Shown here: piece after piece, positions 47,030-57,889 of the stretch
How positions within the stretch are numbered: the first letter of the stretch is position 1
Layout of the letters: the number at the start of each line of letters is the position of its first letter
Origin: Perilla frutescens
Taxonomy: Eukaryota; Streptophyta; Magnoliopsida; Lamiales; Lamiaceae
Direction: 5' to 3'
Assembly: GCA_026008535.1 (NCBI GenBank)
Contig: BRKX01000001.1
Coordinates: forward strand, 42,007,317-42,071,316
DNA: 64,000 nt
Program-made: the position numbers and the translations under genes
Notes under the pieces: model-generated
What the model saw: only the letters and a program-made list of their open reading frames with translations
Told to the model about the DNA's origin: nothing
Databases searched by the model: none

Positions 47030-47567
47030 GGACATCTTCAATGTCAGACCAAAATATCAATTTCGTGCATAATTTCACTTCAATCGTGTCCCAAATCATG
47101 CCCTAAATTGATGCTTCATCAAATTAGTACTGTTGGATCCCACATCTTTTTGTTAATTATTTTATTATTTAAATTTTTTTAAAATGGATTAATCCAATAA
47201 ATTTAATTAATTTATAAATTATCTATCAATTTAATTTAGATATAAATCATCTCAATAAATAAATTAATTAATAAATAGTAATTATATTTTTTAATAGTAT
47301 TTAATTTTATAATATTATATATAGTTTTTTGAAAGTATATATTTAATAGTTATTTATTTTGAATAATTATCATTTAATAAAAATACTAAATCATTAAGCA
47401 TATTCATATTTCAATTATATAAGACAAAATGAAATGTTTTGGGGAATATTCTTATTTGGTGTAATATTTGGTGCACCGGAATGGAGTTGCTAAAAAATTT
47501 AGTACTAAAATTGCACCTATTTGGTGCAGAATTTGCACCAAATAAATGTTTAGCATTGAAGATACCC
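47030..47567. mobile_element. MITE, same family as 25745-26496
   Basis: Left end GGACATCTTCAATGTC, right end AGCATTGAAGATACCC, flanked by TTA and TAA. Shares ATTTGGTGCA and GAATATTCTTATTTGGTGTA with the other copies. Confidence 0.75.
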
Positions 47568-47994
47568 TAATTATATCTTTCTGCTCCTATAATTAATATC
47601 CTATATATCCATAATTTAATTATAAATGATATATACTTTTTATATATTCGATCCTCAAACAAATGATATATCACAAAAGAAAGCAAAGATACGTACAAAC
47701 TTTTTATTTTCCAAAAGCAAAATAGAAATAAATTCTTGCAAATTAATTATAATTTGTAACATCAACAGATCCAATTGTTGTGAACTCATTTTAACAGGAT
47801 TAATTAATTCAAAACATTTAGGCCAGCGTTGAAATGTAGCAAATTAAACCACTCATTATAAAACAGAAAAGTTTATGTCATCTCTTAATTTGTTACCCTA
47901 CTTGTTGAAATACAAAATTAAAGCATCTTCGAAAATAATAATTACTTATAAAACCTATAGTATTACACAGATGTGGTCATAAATTAGAAGAAAG
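47568..47994. repeat. Duplicated STP 3'-flank segment, copy 1
   Basis: The order ATATCCTATATATCCATAAT, then GATATATCACAAAAGAAA, then AACATCAACAGATCCAATTG, then AAGCATCTTCGAA recurs at 52480-52796 plus 55784-55900, and partly at 59470-59640. It marks a duplicated block downstream of the STP gene. Confidence 0.8.
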
Positions 47995-48215
47995 TGTCTC
48001 TTTGGGGATGATCTAGTGGTGGAGTAAGGTTATCTTGAGGTTAAAGGTCTTAAGTTCGAATCCCACCACCAACATCACTAGTTGTGAGTTTGCCACACCT
48101 GTCTTGCCAAGTGTGGTTAACATCCCCCGTGTGATTTGCACACTATTACACAGGGACGGGGTTTACCAAGTGCACACCTTAATAGCGGCTGCGGGTTACC
48201 CTTGACAACCAAAAA
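47995..48215 (+). mobile_element. tRNA-derived SINE with 14-base target duplication
   Basis: The head contains box-A-like GATCTAGTGGTGGAGT and box B AAGTTCGAATCCC, the internal promoter of RNA polymerase III. The body ends in an A-rich tail (ACAACCAAAAAAA). AAATTAGAAGAAAG occurs on both sides (47981-47994 and 48216-48229). A truncated relative sits at the equivalent position of the second duplicated block (55907-55972), so the insertion predates the duplication. Confidence 0.85.
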
Positions 48216-48411
48216 AAATTAGAAGAAAGAAGCTTAATTAAATGTTAATTTTTAAAGCAGCTATATTACCATATATATAATCAATCAACGCCAAAAAATA
48301 GAAACTATATATGATACTGATAGATAAATAATCCGAGCTAATATTTTGGGGTTTGTACTAGAAACAAAACATTAAAAAATGCTATACTATATCCTATTAT
48401 AATATGTCGCT

Positions 48412-48910
48412 TCAAACGACCTCTTTTTTCTGGCTCTGATCGTCTTGGTTTACGAAACAATTCTAATAGGGATGAGACTTCCAGACAGTAGTGACATCCT
48501 TGATCAGAATCCCCTTCGTCTCCGGCAATAGAAAGAAGATAAAAATAGTCATCCCAGCAACGAAACATGCGAAGAATGCAAACAAAATGAATTTTATCAC
48601 GCACAACATTCTCAGAAAAGTTTGTGCGTTGATGGTGTATATCATGTTCGCGGACACATTCACGCCCCGCTGATCTAACCTCGAGCGGTAAAATCTCGCT
48701 GGGAACCAACCACCCTAACGGCCCCCATGACCATGCGAGCCGCACCACGTAGATGCAAATAGCCGCCGCCACCGTCCAAGTATGCCACGTTGGCAATTGC
48801 CCCGGATCCCCATTCACCCCGAATTTCCCGCCAATGTAGGCGGTGACCAAGATATGTCACAACTGCATCTGATTGCCGCCCTCCTAAAACAGAAACCTTC
48901 GTACCTTCTT
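48412..48910 (-). pseudogene. STP sugar transporter pseudogene 1 (C-terminal third)
   Basis: The sequence matches residues of about 345-513 of the intact STP at 60207-61929, and the 3' UTR and flank match as well. Clear blocks are GKFGVNGDPGQLPTWHTWTV, AWSWGPLGWLVPSEILPLEV and MTIFIFFLLPETKGILIKDV. Small indels shift the frame near 48850 and 48650, and a TAG replaces the Trp of the final SYWKRF motif near 48460. It starts abruptly at 48910, so the first two exons and most transmembrane helices are missing. It keeps the standard PETKG where the intact gene has PETKE, so it cannot be a later copy of the present gene sequence at that codon. Confidence 0.9.
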
Positions 48911-51900
48911 GTAATTGTATCACAATATTTAAATACAAACCTGATACTATAAAGCGTAGACTACAGAACTCAGAACTGTAGTCTCAATTTTTTCAATTGA
49001 CAACTATGATCGATACAATTGAACCTCAAATTGATTGTCTACAGAAATTGGTTTATACTTGATATTTTTCAAACTTTGAATCAATAGAATTGATCTTTCA
49101 GGATCTATATCGATAGAAAAATTATCTTTTGAGCCTTGAATTGATAATTCATCTGTAATCTAACTATAATATTACCGATTACATTCAACCATATCTATAT
49201 AATTAAGACAAATGAGGCTAAATGTCTATTTAACTACTTAATAATGTGTTAATTAATAATTTATGCATTTATTATACTCCATCAATTTCATAATAATTGA
49301 TCTTTTAGATTTTACAACAAAAATTAAAAAGTAAAAAAAGAGAGACAAATACACTTTCTTCTCTCTCTCGACCTACATCAGCTTTTATGGAAGAAATTCA
49401 TCTATCAATGGTAAGTTAATATGTAAGAGATTTTATAGTATTTTGATAGAAATCAGAAGAAAACGTGTGAAAATGTCTAAAATATCAAATAATTTGAAAC
49501 AAAATTGAAAGATTAAAACGTCAATTATTGTGAAATTGATGGAGTATTATATATTGCATACAATGGAAAGATGAAAAGAACGTGAAAACTTAGATTTACT
49601 ATTTTTTGTGGCAGACCTTATTTTTATACATTATAAAATTTAAAAATCATACATAAAACAAAATATACATTAAATTTTATTTAATAAAAAAATTCTATAT
49701 TTTGGTAACATATATAACAATGAGATACTAATTCTTAACAACATTTGAATATTTAAGATTTGTTGAGCCTACAATTTAAAAGATAAGTATTTTCCTATTA
49801 TGTTTCAAAGGTGAACTATATAATTTTTTTAATTTTTTTTTTGTGAACTATATAATTTGTGTTTCAATATATTATTAGAACAATACTGAGAGATCTAGAA
49901 CTATCAATACGCAAATACTAAAATATCAAACCAATTAATAATGTTTTTTTTTTTGTTTTAGAATGGAAAATAAATTCTTGTTTCACCCTAGAATTTGTAA
50001 ATGAAAATATGTAGGTTTTTTTTTTCTAGATATCACAAAATGTATCTATTCATCAAATAAATCTGAAAATGGCTAATTCTTTTGAAGGCGAACATATTGA
50101 TTGAAAATCAAAATGATATTTGAATAATTATTTATGTATTTTAATAAAAATAGATATAATCATCTAAAAAAATGCTTAATATAATATTCTGGATTGAAAA
50201 TTCAAATATTAAAAAAAAATAAAAAACTAATATTAAATTCATGATTGAGACAAATTAAAATATAAATTTCCTAATTAGCAATAATCAATCAAACACCTAT
50301 ATGTTTATGTGATATCATGCCTGAGTAGAAAAATAGTGTACATATAGAAATTAATACAATCCAAAAGCAATATAATTAATTAATCTATACTATATCTCAA
50401 AGAATGGGGTTGAACTTGAACTTTTAAGTAAACAGACGTTCTATACCATCCATCACACTTTGATCATATAAAATAGTTTACAAGTTCACATTTACAATCT
50501 AAACTGATTATCATCAATTTTCTAATATTGGGGAAAAAATTACATAAGGTAAATATTAGTATACATATAAAATCACAAATTTGCAGTCCACTACATTTTC
50601 ATCAATCCAAAAACATATTATTCCTCAAGACATAAAAGTGCGAGATCTATAATGTAAAACATATCAAATATCTAAAGTTTGAATGAATACATAAAACAAA
50701 TTAAACCTACTAAGAAAAGTGCAATGAAGAATGAAAGAATGAAAACAAATAAATAAAATGCATTAATGAAACGAATATCAAATATAGTGGGTTGAATACA
50801 ACAAACAACTGATTCAAAATATTAAAACCAGAACCAAACCAACATTCATGTTTCAGATCCAAATACATAATATTAAAATTAATTAAACCAAAATCAATAA
50901 ACAAAACTTCATAATTTAATGGCAGAGAACAACAACATATCATAGTTAAAACCGAAACCGTAAAATCATATTAAAATTCATTTAAACTTAATCGTGTGTA
51001 AAATATCTTCTATCTTTAATCCTTGTTGATCATTATAATTGGTAACGTATTTTTGCCCTCGGTCATCGTTGAAAATTTAGAATTTAAGTTTTTGTTGACC
51101 GAACTATAGCACATAAACCTTGTAATTGATTGTTGGGTTGAGGTAGAACAAACCGACCACTCAGAAAAATATTTTTTCTTATCAACGAAATCAACACCGA
51201 CGATAATGGTAAAAGGATTTGAAATTGTATGGTTGTTGTTCATACGCACGAAGAACATTGAAAATAAGATCGTAGATCAAATTACTAATTTGTGAACATT
51301 CTCATCCAAACTAAAAAAAGGAACCATAAAGTTAAGATTTCGAATTATGTCATTAATAATACACTATTGAATTTTGAAAATGATTTGGATTTGAGCGAAT
51401 ACATGCATTGCATATAAAACCTATAAAACTAAATGAGCATCTAATTTAAGGAAGATGTTATTGTTAATTGATTAATTGAGTAACTAAATCCTAATACATT
51501 TGGAAAATGTGGATTTGTGTATCTTATAATCTTTTATTCTTTTATTTTAAAATTATCTTATTATTATAAGATTATTATAATGTAGTTGATTTCATTAATT
51601 ATTAGTTTACCATATATATACACACAAAAAAGATCTGGCTAAATTAAATTAATATCATACGAAAATTAAATGATAACGTGCCTTAAAATAAGACAATATA
51701 TTTATTGTTATCCTTAATTATAACATTTTATTCATAGATTGTATTAAAACATTGAAGTAATTGATGATCGTTAATTAGTTGACTATAAAAAAAGGTTAGT
51801 TAGTTCCGAAAATAAGAGATAAAAATAGATATATAATCTCTAAAAAAAGATTTCATAATTGATTGATTTGCGATTTAATTATTAATAATTAATTAATATC

Positions 51901-52009
51901 CATATTATAGTATATGAATTTAATTTCTGAATTTAAAGAATTTCCAAGAGCAAAATAGCTACAAATAAATTCCTGTTTATTAATGAAATACTAAGAAATA
52001 GAAGCTCTA
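48911..52009. other. AT-rich intergenic DNA without recognised gene
   Basis: About 3.1 kb with no gene, repeat boundary or RNA that I can identify. Minus-strand frames at 50710-50943 and 51016-51258 are short and show no motif. Confidence 0.55.
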
Positions 52010-52119
52010 TATAGGGTATAGTATACTAGATAAATAATCCCAGCTAATACTTTGGGGTTTGTACTAGAAATAAATTATTTAAAAAAATGATATACTATAT
52101 CATATTATGATATATCGCT

Positions 52120-52319
52120 TCAAACGATTGCTATCTTCTGGCTCTCATCGTCGCCTTGGTGGACGATGCGTTTCCAGTAGGGATGAGACTTCCAGAAAGT
52201 AGTGACGTCCTCGATCGGAATCCCCTATGTCTCCAGCAATAGAAAGAAGATAAAAATAGTCATCCTAGCGACGAAGCATGTGAAGAATGCAAACAAAATG
52301 AATTTCATCATGCACAATT
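52120..52319 (-). pseudogene. STP sugar transporter pseudogene 2 (last 65 codons)
   Basis: Only the end of the STP reading frame remains: LCMMKFILFAFF, MTIFIFFLLLET, a TAG in place of the PETK Lys, GIPIEDVTTFWKSHPYWKR and a diverged tail. The 3' flank (52010-52119) matches that of the intact gene. Homology stops at 52319, exactly inside the MLC codon region, where MITE-derived sequence begins. Confidence 0.9.
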
Positions 52320-52338
52320 ATAAGATAAGTAATCTTTT

Positions 52339-52796
52339 CAAGAATATTCTTATTTGGTGTAATATTTGGTGTAGAGGGTTGAAGTTGCAAAAAAATTTGG
52401 TGCTGAAATTGCACCTATTTGGTGTAGAATTTGAACCAAATAGATATGTAGCATTGGAGATGCCCTAATTGTATTCTTTCTGTTCCTATTCCTATAATTA
52501 AAATCCTATATATCCATAATTTTATTATAAATGATGTATTCTGTTTATATATTCTATCTTGAATCAAATGATATATTACAAAAGAAACCAGAAATATGTA
52601 CAAAAGTTTTATTTTCCAAGAGCAAAATAGAACTAAATTCTTGCTAATTAATTATAATTTATAACATCAACAGATCCAATTGTTGTGAATTAGTTTAAAA
52701 AGGATTAATTAATTCAAGACATTTACGCCAGCGTTTAAATATAGCAAACTAATTAAACCACTCATCGCAAAATAGAAAATTTTATGTTATCTCTTA
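52339..52796. repeat. MITE right half plus STP-flank segment, copy 2
   Basis: Bases 52339-52465 match the right part of the 47030-47567 MITE (end AGCATTGGAGATGCCC). Bases 52466-52796 match 47568-47883. The segment is then interrupted by the PIF-like composite and resumes at 55784. Confidence 0.85.
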
Positions 52797-54276
52797 GGGG
52801 GCGTTTGGTATCCATATATCAGTATATCAGATATCAAATATGAGTATGGGTATCAAATATCAGGTATGAGTATCAGATTGATATCTGATATCTGTGTTTG
52901 GAATGAACTTTTCTAATATGAGATATCGAATCCTTATTTTTAAAAAATAAAGTTAACTTTTAACTGAAACGTAATAATAATAATCTAGCATACCAAATTA
53001 TACCAAAGTATTTTGCAAGTGTCATTGATCATTACATTTCAACCTATCAACATTAGATCATCCTAATATACAAAACTAATCCCCTAAAAGATTAGGGATG
53101 AATGAATGTGTGATAGATAAGCTATGCAAAAGCTCCTAAAAAATATATCATCAAAATGACCTTGCAATCATAAGCAAAAAATAAAAATAAAAATTCAAAA
53201 TGACCTTGGAAGAAGAAATTCACTGCATTTCGACTATTTTCCAAATCAACATGACATCAAGAAACAAAATCTAGCACATATATTTGGTTTAGCTTACAAT
53301 GTTACATTCGGAAAAAAAGGCAACTACAATCACATTTATCTCCCCTAATCCTTCACCTGCAATATGATATTCATGAAGGAATCAAGCAACGGTATTGAAA
53401 AACTTATCTTAAAGTGCATTGACCAAGTAATCACAGTGACAACAATCAACAGTATGGGGTATCATTAGATAAACAAGAACTAAGGGCGTAAACAAAAATA
53501 ACCAACTTCCATTGTTGATCATACCATTAGAAATATCATAGTCATAGCACCTAAAAACTTATACCCTAAATCAAATCAGCATTTCTTTTTCAAGAATCAC
53601 TAAATATTCTCTTTATCATTATACCCCATAACATATCTATGGCCCAGAATAAGCTAAAATCCAATCTCCTTTTATAGAGATAGCCTAAAATAAATTATTT
53701 GTTCTATTCTGAATATTCGTTCCGAATCGAAGGAAAAAACCCAATCTTTGTGAACTAAATAATTGGGAAACCAAATTCTAAATTTCCCTACTGACTGTCG
53801 AAATCTAAATTGTCAAAAAAACAAAATCGATAACATGATAACTATAAAAACATTGAACCATTCCAAATGATGACAATCCCATTCAATGTATTATACACTA
53901 ATTTAGAAAAAAAAAGATGGAAGAACTAATCACATTAATCGAAGAAATAAGTGGAATTTGATAAAGAGGCGTTTACCTAAGTATGAACGATTAGGAAAAA
54001 ATCTTGGAAGAGTAGTCGCCGCGGTGAGCAGAGGCGATGTTGGGTCGTGCTTTGCGTTGGAGGAGGAGAAAAGGAGAAATGAGAGTTTTTCTGGATCAGA
54101 TATGAGTTATACCGGTGCAAATATTGGTATATGAGATATGTTAAAAGTGGGGATATGAGTATATCAAAGATATAATTTGATATTCATATACTAATATACC
54201 AAACACATGGTATGGGCATGGGTCATTTTGATACCTATACCTGATATACGTGTATAGATACCAAACGCTCCCTCAT

Positions 54277-55060
54277 TTCTCTTTTTCTCCTCCTCCAACG
54301 CAAAGCACGACCCAACATCGCCTCTACTCACCGCGGTGACTACTCTTCCAAGATTTTTCCCTAATCGTTCATACTTAGGTAAACGCCTCTTTATCAAATT
54401 CCACTTATTTCTTCGATTAATGTGATTAGTTCTTCCATCTTTTTTTTCTAAATTAGTGTATAATACATTGAATGGGATTGTCGTCATTTGGAATGGTTCA
54501 ATGTTTTTATAGTTATCATGTTATCGATTTTGTTTTTTGACAATTTAGATTTCGACAGTCAGTAGGGAAATTTAGAATTTGGTTTCCCAACTATTTAGTT
54601 CACAAAGATTGGGTTTTTTCCTTCGATTGGGAACAAATATTCAGAATAGAGCAAATAATTTATTTTAGGCTATCTCTATAAAAGGAGATTGGATTTTAGC
54701 TTATTCTGGGCCATATATATGTTATGGGGTATAATGATAAAGAGAATATTTAGTGATTCTTGAAAAAGAAATGCTGATTTGATTTAGGGTATAAGTTTTT
54801 AGGTGCTATGCCTATGATATTTCTAATGGTATGATCAATAATGGAAGCTGGTTATTTTTGTTTACGCCCTTAGTTCTTATTTATCTAATGATACCCCATA
54901 CTGTTGATTGTTGTCACTGTGATTACTTGGTCAATGCACTTCAAGATAATTTTTTCAATACCGTTGCTTGATTCCTTCATGAATATCATATTGCAGGTGA
55001 AGGATTAGGGGAGATAATTGTGATTGTAGTTGCCTTCTTTTCCGAATGTAACATTGTAAG
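54277..55060 (+). other. Probable captured host-gene leader with an intron inside the PIF composite
   Basis: In the inverted-A arm, a pyrimidine-rich, GC-richer leader (54277-54378) ends at CATACTTAG/GTAAAC. About 618 bases later CATATTGCAG/GTGAAGG offers a matching acceptor. The same signals exist on the minus strand of arm A. This looks like a 5' UTR exon, intron and second exon taken from a host gene. No coding frame identifies the source. Confidence 0.45.
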
Positions 55061-55368
55061 CTAAACCAAATATATGTGCTAGATTTTGTTTCTTGATGTC
55101 TTGTTGATTTGGAAAATAGTCGAAATGCAGTGAATTTCTTCTTCCAAGGTCATTTTGAATTTTTATTTTTATTTTTTGCTTATGATTACAAGGTCATTTT
55201 GATGATATATTTTTTAGGAGCTTTTGCATAGCTTATCTATCAAACATTCATTCATCCCTAATCTTTTAGGGGATTAGTTTTGTATATTAGGATGATCTAA
55301 TGTTGATAGGTTGAAATGTAATGATCAATGACACTTGCAAAATACTTTGGTATAATTTCGTATGCTAG

Positions 55369-55369
<1 letters not shown>

Positions 55370-55430
<61 letters not shown>
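55370..55430. repeat. (TTA)n microsatellite
   Basis: About 20 ATT/TTA triplets in the inverted-A arm. Arm A has only four at the corresponding place (52972-52983). Confidence 0.9.
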
Positions 55431-55433
<3 letters not shown>

Positions 55434-55783
55434 GTTTCAGTTAAAAGTTAACTTTATTTTTTAAAAATAAGGATTCGATATCTCATATTAGAAAAGTTCA
55501 TTCCAAACATAGATATCAGATATCAATCTGATACCTATACTCATATTTGATATCTGATATACTGGTATATGGATACCAAACGCTCCCTGAGAGTTTTTCC
55601 GGATCAGATATGAGTTATACCGGTGCAAATATTAGTACATGAGATATGTTAAAAGTGGGGATATGAGTATATCAAAGATATAATTTGATATTCATATACT
55701 AATATACCAAACACATGGTATGGGCATGGGTCATTTTGATACCTATATTTGATATACGTGTATGGATACCAAACGCTCCCTTA

Positions 55784-55972
55784 ATTTGTTATCATTACTA
55801 GTTGAAATACAAAATTAAAGCATCTTCGAATAATAATTACTTATTAAACATGTAGTGTTACAAGTAACACAGACTCCTATGGTCATAAATTAGAAGCAAG
55901 AAGTCTCCTTGGGGATGGCCTAATGGTTGAGTGGTGTTATTTTGACACTAAAGGTTTCAAGTTCGAATCCCA
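55784..55972. repeat. STP-flank copy 2 resumes, with truncated SINE
   Basis: Bases 55784-55900 match 47887-47990. At 55907 a SINE head starts (GGGGATGGCCTAATGGTTGA, then CAAGTTCGAATCCCAC) but stops at 55972 just after box B. Confidence 0.8.
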
Positions 55973-55974
55973 CG

Positions 55975-56690
55975 AATTTCTGGTCCGAAAAAAATTTTAA
56001 CCGATTCGGCCCGAACCGAATAGGCCCGAAACCGAAACGGGTTGGCGCGAAACCGAACGGGTTGACCCGATTGACATCCCTACCTATATTTCTTTAGACT
56101 AACTAGTTATTACAATTTATCATGTTTTAATTTATTTAATTTATAATATTATAATATTATTATTTCTTTTAATAAATGATAAATATTTTGAAGATGGAAT
56201 CAAACATGAAGTTGAAAGGGCTTCAAATATTGTTAAAGTAAAAGAAGATTGTACTTCAAATTAGATGGAATATTAAGCTATAAATAGATTTGTGGTGTAG
56301 TTTAAAATGATTATTTTTGGAAGAACAAATTATGATTGAACATTATTGTCATTTTCATGTCATTTATTTTTGTTTTCTTTCAATTGATACAGTTTGATCT
56401 GAATTAAATTTTGTATTTGTCATGTTCTTTTCATTTTATCTTATTTTTCCCGTATTAATTTATTTCATTAATAAGAGATAATGATTATTTAGGAGAATTA
56501 TCAAGATATAATTTATACACGTGGAAAAAAAAAATCATAAACATGTTGGTCCGACGGGTTAGCCCGAAAACCGAAGGGTTAGGGTTAAGGCCGAAGATTT
56601 TGAACCCGAATAAAATTTTAACCGAATAGGCCCGAACCGAATAGGACCGAAACCGAACGGGTTAGCCCGATTGACATCCCTAACTGTATT
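55975..56690. mobile_element. Element with CCGAACCGAATAGG repeats
   Basis: Two direct copies of a block (about 55998-56084 and 56617-56683) run GGCCCGAACCGAATAGG, CCGAAACCGAACGGGTT, CCCGATTGACATCCCTA. They enclose about 530 bases of AT-rich DNA. Such GACATCCCTA-ended, CCGAAC-rich sequences are common in plant hAT-type MITEs, but both ends have the same orientation here, so this may be two fused right ends. Confidence 0.5.
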
Positions 56691-56823
56691 AACTCGGATG
56701 AGGCCTTATCTTTCTTCTCTCCCAAATACCTAGCAATGAAAAATGAAAATGAGTTGCACTGCCTTTTTATTTTTCAAGCATTTAAGATAAGATCCCAATT
56801 TTAGTTCACAATATATAATCTTG

Positions 56824-57250
56824 AGGGAAATTTCTGTGCTTAAGGAGTTGGATCATCCTAATGTTGTCAAGTGATGTTCTATACTATACTTTTATCTCTG
56901 ATAATCTTCCAAAGTATTAAGAAATCAATAGAGTATGGTTCGTGATTTTATATAATGGTGAAATGTCAAATATTGAGTTTATACTCAAAGTTAAGAACTA
57001 CAGATAGAATTGAAGAGGCCGGAAATATTTACCCTTTTGCTAAGCAGGTTACTTGATGTGATTGAGGAACTCAATGGTGTAAACTTGTTTTGGAGTACCT
57101 GAACTGTGACCTTGGCAAGATCATCAAGGATATGAAACCTGAAATTTTGCTCTTTGATCTCCAGACCAAGACAATAAAGATTGCTGATTTTGGCCATACC
57201 AGAACATTTGACACTGCTCCTTCTGAGTATTCTATTGACGTATGTTCACA
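56824..57250 (+). pseudogene. Cyclin-dependent kinase (CDK) gene fragment
   Basis: The first piece REISVLKELDHPNVVK (56824-56871) matches the helix after PSTAIRE in CDKs. A stop and AT-rich DNA follow. At about 57042-57240 the reading is RLLDVIEELNG, a one-base shift, then LEYLNCDLGKIIKDM, then KPEILLFDLQTKTIKIADFG with the DFG motif. The catalytic HRD loop between KDM and KPE is missing, and DFG is followed by H instead of LAR-type residues. This is a rearranged relic; the fragment order may reflect exons with degraded introns. Confidence 0.8.
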
Positions 57251-57439
57251 GAATCATTGCCTGATTTCCATTTTAATTCTTATCTGATATACTTGATTCT
57301 TTTCCATTCAATCTCTTCCTCTAGGAATTCCTGATTTTCTAAAGATTAATTTTTATTTTTTTATATTAAGCATATGGCAGCAGTAAGTTGGTGAGGTTCA
57401 TTGAAATTGTTTTCAATGTATAGTCAGAGCTTAGTGAGC

Positions 57440-57872
57440 TTACACTTGACTCTTGGCCCAGCCGGAGAATTGGTAGAGTTGCACCGTCTCATTTGAAGCA
57501 TGGCAGGCAAGTAACAGATAGTTGCGCGGCTGAACCATCCAAGCAAACCTCATGAACAATCCAGAATATATGCACATTGTTGCATCATTGAGCATACAAA
57601 GAAAGAAGGAAAAACACATGCGTTAAGACACATTATAAAACAATTAATTTGTGAAATCCAACTCCAAACCTCCAGTCATGTTGCCAGAAATCATTTCCGG
57701 CGGTTTTTGCATGTCTACTAGTCCCTGCAAAATGAAAACCAATTAAAACAATTCTACATGAATGCAGCTCAAAACCAAATTCTATACTTATCCTCAGGTT
57801 GGAGAATCTTACAGCAATAACAAAACCCCAATTAGCAACAGGGCTGTTTAAAAGTGCTTTGAAAGAAGCCAT
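57440..57872 (-). pseudogene. Mitochondrial pyruvate carrier 1 (MPC1)-like gene copy, probably non-functional
   Basis: Three coding exons are visible. 57813-57872 gives MASFKALLNSPVANWGFVIA. 57670-57724 gives GLVDMQKPPEMISGNMTG. 57440-57579 gives MCIYSGLFMRFAWMVQPRNY through NETVQLYQ to a stop after AKSQV. MPC1 forms the inner-membrane pyruvate importer with MPC2. Two defects stand out. The segment between NSP and VANWG that holds the conserved HFWGP motif is missing (about ten residues, in frame). The acceptor before exon 3 reads TGCAACAATG where CAG is expected. The first intron (57725-57812) has sound GTAAG and CAG ends. A 5' leader extends to about 59400. Called a pseudogene because of the lost acceptor. 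Confidence 0.8.
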
Positions 57873-57889
57873 TAAAGAGTCGACAACTC

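Larger units (their letters stand above)
52797..55780. mobile_element. PIF/Harbinger-like composite element with 1.3-kb inverted repeat
   Basis: The outer ends are GGGGGCGTTTGGTATCCATA and (inverted) GGGAGCGTTTGGTATCCATA, flanked by TTA on both sides. The duplicated STP flank at 47884-47890 (CTCTTAATTTG) is the unfilled site. Internally the order is A (52797-54082), B (54080-54272), inverted A (54273-55587), B again (55588-55780), and each join carries the same terminal repeat. TSD and ends match Tourist/PIF elements. No transposase frame is present. The inverted copy carries an expanded (TTA)n (55370-55430). Confidence 0.88.

Noticed and set aside
50710..51258. Two minus-strand frames of 77 and 80 codons
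   Set aside because: AT-rich, no motif, no neighbouring signals.
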